From assembly GCA_963855995.1 (NCBI GenBank), contig OY979723.1, forward strand, positions 9,739,013 through 9,803,012: a stretch of DNA of 64,000 nt, written 5' to 3'. How positions within the stretch are numbered: position 1 is the first letter of the stretch; each line of letters opens with the position of its first letter. Shown piece after piece: positions 10,351 to 21,457 of the stretch. A program made the translations under genes and the position numbers. This DNA is from Muricea muricata (taxonomy: Eukaryota > Cnidaria > Anthozoa > Malacalcyonacea > Plexauridae). The notes beneath the pieces were generated by a model, which saw nothing but the letters and a program-made list of their open reading frames with translations, was not told where the DNA came from and ran no database searches.

Positions 10351-11185
10351 CATAGAGATTATAAAAGAATAGAGGCGGCATCTGGGGACGAATCGCGGGA
10401 CAAATTGAACAAATCTAATGGGGGGCAAATTTAGGTCCCGGATGTATAGCGATGAAAGCATACTGTTTTTGTCAATTTTTGCTTGTTTTATGACCAGTAT
10501 GCACACAGATACTGACTATACTAGGAAAACATGTTTTTAGCTTTCTAGTTTTTGTAATTTTAGGTGCAGATAGCCAGATTTTTGTGTAAATATCAGAGTT
10601 TTTCAACCTTAGGTTCTCCCTAGCAACGCATAGCAACCAGTTTTTGACCGGCTTTTCGCAGCGAGGTTTTGCAAAATATCTGCTAAATTATCCCACATCT
10701 GGACACAAATTGAACTTATTTGCCTTCAAACAGTTATCAACATTGTTCTAGAGGTGCAACAAGGTGTACAACCACAATACGGCGATTTATTTAAACTTTA
10801 AGGACTTTTCTAGTGTGTTCATCTGATTTTTCGAATACAAAAATTGCATTTTCGCTCACAAATACTCAATATTAAACATACCCAACTTTATCCTGTATTC
10901 AAAACACAAAATTTAAACCTTTCAAGGCAATCCCGCACTAATCTTTAACATTTTCGCCTTAGTTTTTATTAAAAAAACTCTTAGTGCGAAAAAATCGGAA
11001 AAAGTTTTTTCTCAGCTTTCTCAATCTGTTGAACAGTCGATCAACAGCCAATAGGTGTAAGATGTTACATCCGGGCATATGATCCGGGTCTTAAATTTGC
11101 CCCCCATTAGCGAGCTTCAATTTGTCCCGCGAGCTTGACTGAATTTTAATCAGGATGCCGCCTCTATTCTTTTATAATCTCTATG
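10351..11185. mobile_element. 835-bp TIR element nested in family H, 8-bp TSD
   Basis: Inverted ends CATAGAGATTATAAAAGAAT and ATTCTTTTATAATCTCTATG. An 8 bp duplication CTTGCCAC flanks it (10343-10350, 11186-11193), and the empty site GGCACTTGCCACGCTGACG is kept in the sister copy near 17260. An 8 bp duplication suggests hAT-type mobilisation. No transposase. Confidence 0.9.
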
Positions 11186-11416
11186 CTTGCCACGCTGACG
11201 TGTACTGCTTACGTGAGAGCACTAATTGGACACGCAATACCTCTGGCAAGTGTAAGTCACATTTTTTATCAGAAAAAAGATAGGGAAGTGCAGAATTTTG
11301 GCAGTTAAACCGCGATTTTAGGCGCAACTACCTATTGGTCTTTATTTTCTTGACGAATTTTACTGATAAATGATACGCTGCTTCTTTTTAGCAAGAAAGA
11401 TTCACGCCACGCGAGC

Positions 11417-11530
11417 AAATCTGACGCGAGCGATCTGACGCGAGCAAGTGTGACGCGAGCAAATCTGACGCGAGCGATCTGACGCGAGCAAATCTGACGC
11501 GAGCAAATCTGACGAAGGCTGACGCGAGCT
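11417..11530. repeat. Short tandem repeat of (AT)CTGACGCGAGC
   Basis: About eight imperfect units of TCTGACGCGAGC with AA or GA spacers, inside the family H element. The sister copy at 17480-17560 has fewer units, so this is a variable internal minisatellite. Confidence 0.85.
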
Positions 11531-11699
11531 CTTCAAAATCGCGGACATAAATTTTGCTTAGTGAGACATCTGGTTCTATACCTGATCTGTGGTCTCGTCG
11601 AGCCTTTGTCGTCGTCTACGCTCGTTTCGCCCTAGGTAGCCCAAAATTGTTCAGTGTTTTGATAAATTCAAACATCCATTCAGTTTTATATTGAGGTCT

Positions 11700-12254
11700 G
11701 TGACGTAGCGGTAGTTGCGTAAAGGCTAGTGTACATGCAAACGTTTCACACAGAAATTCATTCTCTTCCTCCTATTACATGGAAATGATCCTCTTTGGGT
11801 GTCTGCCTGCCGTCAGCATCAATGAACGCCAGCAACCTCTTTGGTATTGACTACAACAATCGCTTGCTCAACTTCTTGGTCGACCTCTCTCTACCTCTTA
11901 TTGACCATCAATCTGTTGATTCTTCACACAGTCCTGCCCGTAGTTTCGTTGATTCCACGTGATCCATTCTTTCTGCCCGAACATAATGATCCCCTTGGTC
12001 TGGGTGAGGTCAAACTATGCTTGCTTGTGTTTGATCCACTTGACCATCTCTGCATTACAAATATTTAACTCCTTTCACAATCTCAGACGCAAATGACGTT
12101 TTAAAATCCCCGAAAGTCAGAGTTCTTTTACTTGACCTCAACACCTTTTTGTGCACATTATAACTTTAAGGATTGCATGTAAATAGCAAAAGTTACTAAA
12201 CATCGTGAAAGATGCACTAAGGACAATTTACATTTTCGCTTGTACATTCTTTAG
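11700..12254 (+). other. Intron 3 sequence of a B-type caspase, His exon missing
   Basis: From CACACAGAAATTCATTCTCTTCC (about 11748) to the acceptor at 12254, the sequence matches intron 3 of B3 (25975-26352) and B4. The exon with the catalytic His that should precede it is absent; transposon family H and unrelated DNA lie there instead. Confidence 0.75.
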
Positions 12255-12729
12255 TTCTGGTATCTGTGGAGTGTCCGACGAAACGATAAGCGTCAAAGAA
12301 ATTGTATCCTATTTCAAAGAAAACAACGAACTCCTCGGAAAACCCAAATTGTTCTTCATCCAAGCTTGTCGAGCTTACGTCGAAGACGATAACACCAGGA
12401 TTGATTACAAAAAAACCTTATGCCCACCAGATTCATCCGACATCCTGGTCGCATATTCAACAATCGATGGCGAGTTATTCTACAGGGATATTTCCAGTCG
12501 CTCATCGTTCATCCAAACTTTGCTGAAGCAGATTAGCACGCATGCGTATAGCGAACACTTGATGGACATAATGATTACGGTGAATAAAAAGATAGCTGAG
12601 AACAAACTGGACGGTAACAGACAAATGTTGCCACAAGTTTCGACTGTGAAAAAATGCGTGTATTTCAAGATGGCAAAGGTTGGTAGTTGTACTAAAAGTC
12701 GTGATGAAGAAGGGGAAATAGTGTCAAAG
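12255..12729 (+). CDS. Caspase B1 catalytic-Cys/small-subunit exon, fused to a B exon 1
   Basis: Begins after the acceptor ATTCTTTAG with SGICGVSDETISV, then GKPKLFFIQACRAY (catalytic Cys kept; the canonical Gly after CR is Ala), PPDSSDILVAYST, YRD and RSSFIQTLL (no Trp). After the normal caspase end (YFKMAKVG) it does not stop. It runs on as SCTKSRDEEGEIVSK, which is homologous to exon 1 of the B genes, and meets the same AAAG/GTGAGA donor at 12730 in phase 0. So it can splice to 13352 and continue into caspase B2. Unspliced, it reads to a stop at 12825 through a hydrophobic tail (LLIVIGKAAIMLCLSFYLL). Its own His exon is missing; the nearest compatible one is A2 at 8789-9104. Confidence 0.75.
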
Positions 12730-13351
12730 GTGAGATTGCTAATTGTTATAGGAAAAGCTGCAATAATGCTATGTCTCAGCTTTTACTTGTTAAAAATAAC
12801 TAAGTGTATCATTCAAGATCAGTGATCTCAATGTTTTTAACATTTTCAACCTTTATAGTGCTAAAAATATCGAGTTCACTAATTCCGAATATACAGAACA
12901 TCTCTAGAATCAATATTTCTATCATTCAAACAAGGCTTTACAATGAAGCAGTAAAGTCATCTTCAGACAGAATGAAATACAATATTTTACAACACACATA
13001 CGAACACTATGAAACTCCAGTTATCCTGCTTGTTGAGTCATTCTTCTATAGGACATAGTATCATAATTGTAAACATATTCATATCAATTTTATACGTCTT
13101 GTTTGAGCGCTATATATTGATTCTCCATGTGTCCTCTATATTTGAAATTTGTTTTGTACTTTACTTTTTTAAATTTTCGGCTAGTTAGGTTTCTCAATTG
13201 AAGGAGTTGTACTATACCTTAAAGCCCATCGTTCAAAAGGCTATAATTGTGCGCTTAAATCTTTCTAAATTCACCCTAAATTAATTAACTGGAGGGTCAA
13301 TAAAACTTAACCAATCCATCAAGTATGATTTCTGTTTTCTTAATTTTTCAG

Positions 13352-14902
13352 ACAAATGAGATTGCACATGAAAGTAATAGTTGCAATCCTCACGAAGAGC
13401 CGATTTCAGTTTCAATCAACACATGCAGTACTAGTGTAAAAAGCAACCTTGAAGGTAAAGATTTGAAAAGAAAAGTTTCCTGTATAATAATAAGGAGTCG
13501 GATACCTTCTTTGAGCCTGGCTTTAGCCAGAGGTATCCAATCAATCGAGCCAGGGCACTTGAGAAACGATAGGGTGTCATAAGTCAGTGACATCTCGCGC
13601 AGAGGTCCTTAGGCCAGGGACACCTTATCTTATTATGACGCCACTGCCTCCGGAAATTTCTAAAGGTTTAATTACAGCAAATATGACATCGTTAAAGGTC
13701 GTCTTTAAGACCTTAAACATTTGTTCGAGTGTGCACAATATTTTTTTGTTGTAGGGCAGATAGGAAACGAATACGAAAAGGCTTTACAGGAGTCATTGCA
13801 TCAAATCAACAATGGCTACGCTCTGGTCATACACAATAGATTTTTCGACAAACTTCCATCAAGAAGAGGATCTGAAAAAGATTTTGATGCGATAAAGATA
13901 TTCTGTGAAAAGGCAGGTCTCTACCTGGATATTATAGAAAATGCCAAAGTCAACGATATCCGCCGCCATTGTCGCAAACTCAGACGAGATAAAAGTGAAT
14001 TTCAGAAATATGATGGTTTCGTTTGTTTTATACTTAGCCACGGAAGTCGGTAATTATCTAGTACGGTGCTTTATATGGATGATACACGGGTTATTGTTTA
14101 TTTAGCCCCTGATTCTTGGGGAATTAGTACTAAAAACGAGGATTTTAAAAACATTTCTTTGTTAAAAAATAAAAGCTACTGTACATGCAAACGTTTCACA
14201 AAGAAATTCATCCTCTTCTTCCTATTACATGGAAATGATCCTCTAATACAAATATTTAACTCCTTCTCTAATTTCAGACCCAAATGACGTTTTAAAATTT
14301 CTAAAAGTTAGAGTTCTACTTGACAACAAAAAAATGGTAGAAATTAAAACTTTAAGGACTTCATGTAAATAGCAAAAGTTATACTAAACATCAAAAAAGA
14401 TGCAGTAAGAACCATTTACATTTTCGCTTGTACATTCTTTAGTTCTGGTATCTGTGGAGTGTCCGGAGATACGATAAGCGTCGAAGAAATTGTATCCTAT
14501 TTCAAAGAAAACAACGACCTTTTCGGAAAACCCAAATTGTTCTTCATCCAAGCTTGTCGAGCTGGCGTCGAAGACGATACCACCAGGATTGATCACGAAA
14601 AAACCTTATGCCCACCAGATTCATCCGACATCCTGGTCGCATATTCAACAATCTACGGCGAATTAGCCTACAGGGATATTGACAATGGATCATGGTTTAT
14701 CCAAACTCTGCTCAAGCAGATTAGCACGCATGCGTATAACGAACACTTGATGGACATAATGATCATGGTGAATAAAAAGATAGCTACAAGTGACCTAGAA
14801 GGTAAAAGACAAATGCCGCAGCAGGTTTCGACATTGACAAAATTTGTGTATTTCAAGATGGCAGAGGTTGGGAAGGTGCTGAAGCGAAAAACTCTATATT
14901 AA
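13352..14902 (+). CDS. Caspase B2 (exons 2-4)
   Basis: Exons: 13352-13454 (prodomain part, TNEIAHESNS, phase 0 to 1), 13755-14049 (GQIGNEYEKALQE then NNGYALVIHN, pocket motif RRGSEKD, catalytic FILSHGS), 14443-14902 (SGICGVSGDTISV, IQACRAGVEDD, PPDSSDILVAYST, YRD, GSWFIQTLL, end KVLKRKTLY). Phases agree across all junctions. His and Cys are present, as is the small-subunit GSWFIQ, so it may be active despite QACRA in place of QACRG. It has no exon 1 of its own; the exon 1 homologue is fused to the end of B1 (12685-12729). No CARD or DED is seen in the prodomain. Confidence 0.8.
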
Positions 14903-15008
14903 GCAGAGAAGCACATCTACAAGGATGAGACCAAATTCCTTAGCGGTTTACAATAGCGAGCTAGACTTGCACCAAGTCTGCCTCTTGAATGGAATTTTGA
15001 ATTAAGGA

Positions 15009-15031
15009 GGGCGGGCGGGAGGGCGGGCGGG
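15009..15031 (+). other. G-quadruplex-type motif after B2
   Basis: Six GGG runs separated by single bases, about 105 bp after the B2 stop codon, on the transcribed (sense) strand. The same place in B3 (26920-26940) has a shortened, broken version. It could fold as a quadruplex in DNA or in the 3' UTR; function unknown. Confidence 0.6.
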
Positions 15032-15134
15032 CGAAAAAGCAGGAAGCGGAGAGACAGACTTATTTCCTTGCAGCGCGACAATTTTACCGGTTGAATTTTC
15101 ACGTTTTATTACTGTAAAGAATAATTAGCAGACA

Positions 15135-15655
15135 TACAGTACTGTGCATTTATTTGTAAAACTTAGCATATTATAACACAAAACTACAAAACAACGACAT
15201 AGTTCATTGTTTTACAGTAGTAGAAAATTGTTCTACATTGGTAGAACCACTCAACAATTTCGTACAGAGAGATCTGGCAGTCTAGTACTTGGTGCTACCA
15301 CCATGAGCAGCAGTTACAGATGCACAACGCCAAGGCATCGAGAAAACAAGCTTCTTTGCTGCATCTTCATCGATATTTTCCAATAACTCAAAGATAGCCG
15401 CCTTTAGTTCTTCAAGGTCTTTGCATGGTTTTGCATCCAACCTTTTCTTTATTTGTTTCCAAAGATGTTCGATGGGGTTTAGGTCAGGACTCTGTGATGG
15501 CCATGGGCTGACTGATATTCCTTTTCTCGCAAACCAAGACATGGTGCTGTTTGCTCGGTGATATGGTGCCCCATCTTGTTGAAAGACAAAGTCTCTACCG
15601 CAAAGCTTGCTACCATCTTTTAGAAGAGTTCGACAATGATGAGCCTAGCATAGCG
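15135..15655 (-). pseudogene. Tc1/mariner transposase, C-terminal fragment
   Basis: The minus strand 15542-15282 reads GAPYHRANS (just upstream) then SPSPDLNPIEHLWKQIKK-like sequence: the third catalytic acid region (SPDLNPIEHLW) of Tc1 DD34E transposases, to a stop at 15282. The 3' end has a terminus-like ACAGTACTGTGCATTTATTTG at 15137. The N-terminal DNA-binding half and the first catalytic Asp are missing, so it is a dead relic. Confidence 0.8.
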
Positions 15656-15998
15656 TATTGCATCTAGACCTGCCGTTTCAGTGCACGGAAACATATATAC
15701 AAGGAGAGACTCATCTCTCTGGACTTATTACCAATCTCTTACTGGCATGAGTTTCTGGACTTGATGTTCTTTTATAAAGCTATATCTGGATTAGTGCTTG
15801 TATCAAGTGATGTCCTACCCGAGCAAATCAACCTATCTAGAGTTACCCGATCAAGTGCAGACTCGAGTGTTCTGGCATTCCGTCCTCGACAATGTAAGAC
15901 TTCAACTTTCCAAAGATCATTCTTTATACGGACACCCCGAACATATAACACCCTGCCAGATGAATTGAGAAGAAAAGATCTATGCTTGACTCTCTTTA

Positions 15999-17698
15999 AG
16001 GTGGCTCCCTACAGTTATAATGTTTCAGTTCACGTATTGTTTGAAGGTCTACTATATTCTTTTTCGTGAAAGTTGTGGTGTTGAAACTTAGCCACCACAT
16101 TACCATGATGTTAAACATTTTTAATGATGAAAACTTTCGTTGGTTCATTTCGTCGCCATGGCAATATGGCGTTATGAACATGTCATATTTTTTATGATCT
16201 TTACATAATTTATTACTTTTAATAACATGATAAATTTTGAGACGAATTGTAAAGGCAGGTTCTGAGATATTCACGAATGACTACTACAACAATTCCACGT
16301 TATACAATTTTTTGAAATTTTGATATGTTTTACTGCTTGTTATACCGAGAAAATGTGCAAGATTAAAAAAAAATTCACCGAAGGAAAAGCGAGAAAAACA
16401 GTCCTAAACTCTGGTTGACTTTATTGTCGTGACAAAATATCGATTCGGCATGATCGCTATTTGCGCATGCGTGTAAATTATAATGCGTGGAAAACGCGTG
16501 TTTTTAGTTGGCTTTTTTAGTAATTTTATTTTCGAGTTGTTTGGCACATATGTTATGAAACAGATATTTTTTACTTGTTTGAGACGAAAACACAAGATAA
16601 TGTTCAAAATACGAAAAAAAACAAAACACTATAATCCATTGAATTGATCAATGGTTCATCATATTCTTTTTTGTTGAAAAAATATGTGTAAATATGCGTA
16701 AAAAAGCACCAAAAGATTCAACTACGACTTGAACAACTCATCCAAAACAACTTCTATCTCTTCTACTGAATTAAACAGGTAAAGTAGTATTAAACAGGGT
16801 TGAATGGCAGGAACTATATATGTTTCGCCGATAATTTGAGAGTGCTTTTGAAAACAGAATAAAATAGCATTTTGAATTTTGATTGGCGACAATTTTTTAG
16901 TAATATTATAAACAACATTGCTTCAAAATAATACTCAGAAACATATTTAAATATATATTTAAAAAACTGGTTAAAAACATACGTACTGTTTAACTTTTCA
17001 AAAAGTCAGGAAAATAATGAAGAATGATCATGTTTTGGTACATAAAAGCACTCAAAAACAAGTTCTGTGGCTCTTGTTTTAAAAATTTTGCCGAACTACG
17101 AAAATTCCACGCGAAAGTCGCGACACAGATCAGGTATAGAACCAGATGTCTCACTTCCTATCTATTCCTAATGTTTTCGTGTCCGCGATTTTTCGGCTGA
17201 TCACGAATTGCACACGCGAGATGACGCAACCAGAGAGCACGAATTGCTCACGCAATGGCACTTGCCACGCTGACGTGTACTGCTTACATGAGAGCACGAA
17301 TTGGACACGCAACACCTCTGGCAAGTGTAATGCACATTTTTTATCAGAAAAAAGATAGGGAAGTGCAGAATTTTGGCAGTTAAACGGCGATTTTAGGCGC
17401 AACTACCTATTGATCTTTATTTTCTTGACGAATTTTACTGATAAATGATACGCTGCTTCTTTTTAGCAAGAAAGATTCACGCCACGCGAGCAAATCTGAC
17501 GCGAGCGATCTGACGCGAGCCAATCTGACGCGAGAAATTCTGACGAAGGCTGACGCGAGCTCTTCAAAATCGCGGACATAAATTTTGCTTAGTGAGACAT
17601 CTGGTTCTATACCTGATCTGTGGTCGCGAGGACGACGTCTAATCTCACTGATCTATATAAATCATTCGTAAACTGTATCAAAATGTAGGGAGCCACCT
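15999..17698. mobile_element. 1.7-kb TIR element, AGGTGGCTCCCTAC ends, TA target duplication
   Basis: Starts AGGTGGCTCCCTAC and ends GTAGGGAGCCACCT, flanked by TA on each side, inside the LINE coding region. TA duplication suggests Tc/mariner-type mobilisation. The same left end occurs at 27171 and 38071. It carries family H at 17124-17622. No transposase recognised. Confidence 0.85.
17124..17622. mobile_element. TIR element, family H, uninterrupted copy
   Basis: Same ends as 10184-11591 and only 499 bp. Flanked by GTCGCGA on both sides. It preserves the empty site for the element inserted at 10351. Confidence 0.9.
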
Positions 17699-18573
17699 TA
17701 AATCGAAGCTGCTCCAATATTATCACGACGCAGTTAAAAATGTTTATGACATAAATGATGCCAGGACATGGAAATCCGTGTGCTTAAAATGCAACGCACC
17801 ACGTAAACTTGTTCAACCACTTATGTGTTGTTTTTAGAACGTATAACATGCAGTTCTAGTTTATATTTTTGTAAGTCCTTGTTCGTATGCATGCACCAAG
17901 GGCCCACAGTAATTGGTTCTACTAGCTGTTGTGGTGCCCCTGCCTTCTGTCTTCAGTATCTGTGTTTGTTTGTGAATGATCTTGTTTGCGTCTGTTGTCA
18001 TTGTGTTTGTTCTTGTACTTAAATAATTTATGTTCATGTAGACGAAGCATAATAAATAAATAAATAAATAAAAGACTAATGTAAATTATACCGCTGAATT
18101 AAAGTTAGATCAAGCATCTCGAAACTGAAAAACTTTATATAAATAAATACTTGAAACTTCACAGGTCTTCACATAGCGAATTATGTGTAATGACTTTTAG
18201 TCTTCTTGTTGATAGAATACCCACGTAGTTCAGAGTTAACTGATACATTATATACCAATTAGATTGGCTTACTTGTGGCAATTTTGTCCTGTTATGGTAA
18301 TAAAACCGGAACATTTTCATTTTCGTATTAATCAAACACCGCAAATAACAACGGAAAATTCGTTGTCTCAAACGGGATTAGAACTTGCATTTTCAGGTTT
18401 CTAGACCGCAACTCTACGTACCAAGTGAGCTCATTATCGAGACAACTTGGATTGCGGGAAGCGAGTATTATCCAATTTAATGGCGACGGTTTTGAAATAC
18501 AATTGTAACACTGCATGCGCCGAAAGTCGTCACGAAAATATTACCTGGGCTTAATCTACTACCAATGCTAGTT

Positions 18574-18647
18574 GGCTAGATAGCTCAATTCGTAGAGCTG
18601 CAGCAGTCTAGAAACCCAAGCATGCGAGTTCAAATCCTGCTCGAAAC
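18574..18647 (+). tRNA. tRNA-like sequence, probably pseudogene or SINE head
   Basis: Contains a D-arm-like TAGCTCAATTCGTAGAGC (A box) and a T-arm-like GAGTTCAAATCC (B box) at roughly tRNA spacing. The anticodon stem does not pair well and the acceptor stem is incomplete, so I do not assign an anticodon. The better-kept copy is at 50969-51043. Confidence 0.35.
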
Positions 18648-19080
18648 AACGAATTTATCGATTTTCTCTGCAGTGTCAGGTTAATATGAATCTAGCTTTT
18701 CATACGTCTGAGCCGAGATGGTTTTGAAATAGATATAAAGTTTTTGCTTTCTTTAATTTTATTTAAATTCAATTTGCCAACATTCTTTTGAATAGATGCC
18801 ATTACTTTCATGTTCAATATATTACGAAAACAGGATTTTTTTATACAGAAAATGAAGATCTGGAAGAATGTAACAACATCCGCATACCTTGTCTTCACAA
18901 CAAGAACCCTTTGTGATTTTCCTGGAAAAGCTCTCAAGCATCGCCCGCCAATTAAGCAAGCAGAATTTCATTTCGCCCACGCTATTATAAACCCTATATC
19001 TAATTTCAGTTTCACTAAGCTATAAAGTTCAGATTGGACTTTCTATCACTTCATTTTACACAGCACGATGTACCACAGAC

Positions 19081-19171
19081 ATGATACAACTGCAGTGCAC
19101 ATGCAAACCAATACACACAGATAAAAATGGACAGAAACAGGAACCAGAAAAAGCCAGCGGAAAGAACACAG
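19081..19171 (+). CDS. Candidate start exon (MIQLQCTCKPIHTD...)
   Basis: An ATG opens a 30-codon frame, Lys/Glu-rich after a CTC motif, ending at a donor ACACAG/GTAAAG in phase 1. The second copy (52826-52916) keeps the frame, the length and the donor with only a couple of residue changes. Phase 1 matches the acceptors of the caspase His exons, so it could be an alternative first exon of a caspase gene. It resembles nothing I can name. Confidence 0.35.
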
Positions 19172-20640
19172 GTAAAGTTGTTAATTTTTAATGGTATTAC
19201 AGTGCGACTCGTCGAGGTTACTCATTTGACGAGTTAAATGAGTCAATGAAAATGTCAATAAGTTAGAGTCAATGAGTCAGTGTAGCGAAAATCTATAGTG
19301 TGGCGAAAATTACTGCTATAAAACTAAATCTATTAAATGGTCAATAATAGTAGTTATGTAGATATGAAACCACTAAAAGTATTTTAAATCCGATTGGAAT
19401 TAGAAATTTACATTTGTATTCTGTGTATTGGCTCGTTCGTAAATTAGTCCTAGAGTTTCGAATTGTTTCGAATCGAAGACAATGCGTAATTCAGAATCGG
19501 CTTTTGAAGAAAAAGTAACAAAAATAGAGCAAGTTTGGATATCTCCGAATGTGGCTTGCAAGTCTAATAATAGTACTGATAAATAACACTATTCATTCCG
19601 AGATTAATTCATCATGTAAGTTATGTAAGTAAGATCGGTCGCTACAGCAACTTGTGCAAGCTTTCACAAGTAAAACAAAGTCTAGTGATATAGCTATATT
19701 GACTCTGCTATCGGTTTCAACTTTCAATTGGTTTTAGTTCGTAATATCTATCGCAGCGAGAACACGATGTTTCACGTTGCATGGTTGAAAATAGATTCGT
19801 ATACATCGACAGCGCGCATGATTTCATTTTTACTCCAAGAACTATGTCAATAAATAACGTTGTGTTACGAACGTTAGCAAACAGACGTTGATAGAAAGCG
19901 TCCATTCATGGTTGATCATATGACGAGGATATTTCACTTCTAATATCAATTCTAATAAAAATATATGTTTACTTACCATAGTGAGGGACAATTTCATTTT
20001 ACGTTTATATTGTACCTTTAGGTCTAATAAATATATTTCTGCATGTTGAACGCGATAAAATTTCTTGTGGGCTCTAGCCAACACGTTTTTCCCGAAATTT
20101 TCTATAAAACTATATTATTGTCAAGAAAGGCGAAATTTCAGATTTATTTCTAGGAAAAACCACTTACGCTATCAAAAAGGTAATAAAAAATTACATATAA
20201 CACATTATGATGGTTACCTTTATTTTTCACATTTTTGTTGAGTTATGAGCGTTTGAAAACTTATTTTCCAACTAGTGCCCAGGAAATTAGCACCATTTTA
20301 GGACACCTTCCCATTTTGAAGCAGCAATAACTCAAGAACGGCTTGAAAAACAAGGGTGCCCGTAATAATGTCTTATATGTTGTTTTTTATAAGCTTTCTT
20401 ATGATACAAGTAATTTTTCAAATGAGCGAATTTGAAAGTTTAACATTTTTGACCACATAATAGTTTTACAATAAAACTGAAGAAAATTAGATAAATCGGG
20501 CAAAACAACATTCACAATTGTGATATTAGGCATCCAATGGACAATGTAAGAGCAAAATTGATTTGTCCCTCGAGAAGGTAGGTAAAATTACCTCTGCCTC
20601 ATTGACTATTTCCATTTTGTCGCAACTGTCGTAATAATAG
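19172..20640. other. No gene recognised
   Basis: AT-rich, with short near-repeats of GAGTCAATGA around 19230-19290. No caspase exon, no transposase and no RNA gene were seen. Confidence 0.6.
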
Positions 20641-21457
20641 TCCTTCTCCTGGTATTAAACTACTTTGAGCTACATGCTATGCATTACTGTATTAAACTAC
20701 TTTGAGCTATATACATAACTGTTTTAAACTTAAAAGTACTATAAAATAAAAAGCGACTGGGGATGAGGCAGGTCTTTCTCGACGATGTGATGACGTGGAT
20801 AAATCGCTTCTATTAATATCAACGTTACCTCGACGTCGTCAATTGAACGTTTAAATATTGTTGAGATTGACAACATAACCTCAACATTGACATTGTTTCA
20901 AGGTCAAGAATGTAGCAGTTGACCAAGTAAATAACGTATTTGCCCGCTCAGTACGATCCTGCTTTGTAACTTTCATACAAGCGCGACCATTCTCTATGGA
21001 CCATTCCCTAATTAGACAAACTTAAATTCGAAAACAATTTTAGCCCAGTTGGAAAGAGCTTCCTAAATTTAGTGAAATTTTGAAGTTTGGTTGCACAATA
21101 TTGTAAAATATCGAAAATAAAGTAATGTAAAATTTGCGAATTTTGTATATATAATTTTCACTTTGTATTACGCGGGAAAAAGCGTTACCACACTTCCACA
21201 TAGTGGTAACGCCTTTCCGTTCGTAATACAAAAGTGTACAAACTTCCACATTTTACAATATTTCAAATTTCCACGCTTCACATTTTACAATATGTCCGCA
21301 TTTTACAATATTTTGCAACCAAACTTGACAATTGTTTGAAATTTAGGATGCTCTTTCCAGCTGTCCTAACTGATTTTCCGAATTCAAAAGTTTGTTGAAT
21401 GGGGGAATGGTCCATTAGTCATATTAAGTGTAGATCGACGTACATGCTCTGTCACAT
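20641..21457 (+). repeat. Relic of the 5' part of an A unit
   Basis: Matches 5500-6345: two copies of the 32 bp repeat, then GCGACTGGGGATGAGGCAGG, then a family F foldback element (20996-21415), then GATCGACGTACATGCTCTGTCACAT. Here it is cut by the palindromic MITE at 21458, and the Cys-rich exon that normally follows is absent. Confidence 0.85.

Larger units (their letters stand above)
10184..11591. mobile_element. TIR element, family H (CACAGATCAGGTATAGAACC ends), interrupted
   Basis: Ends CACAGATCAGGTATAGAACC and GGTTCTATACCTGATCTGTG are perfect inverted repeats. A second copy at 17124-17622 lacks the insertion at 10351-11185, so that copy shows the original 0.5 kb form. Flanking duplication here is imperfect (AGCTCGT and GTCTCGT). 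Non-autonomous. Confidence 0.85.
15660..18072 (+). mobile_element. Non-LTR retrotransposon (LINE) 3' end, split by an insertion
   Basis: Coding fragments 15671-15998 (KHIYKERLISLDLLP, LDLMFFYKAISG, then RTYNTLPDELR) and 17699-17837 (SKLLQYYHDAVKNVYD, WKSVCLKCNAPRKL, stop) match the reverse-transcriptase C terminus of animal LINEs. Removing 15999-17698 plus one TA restores one frame across the gap. A 3' UTR follows and ends in a (TAAA)n tail at 18046-18072. The 5' part is lost, as is usual for LINE copies. Confidence 0.85.
18073..19171 (+). repeat. Duplicated block R1 (partner of 50018-52916)
   Basis: Starting AGACTAATGTAAATTATACC, this block recurs at 50018 onward. The partner is longer because elements inserted at 50137-50602 and 51395-52775. 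It contains a tRNA-like segment and a short ATG exon. Confidence 0.9.

Noticed and set aside
18574-18647. Functional tRNA gene
   Set aside because: A and B boxes are visible, but the anticodon stem does not pair and the acceptor stem is incomplete; kept only as tRNA-like.
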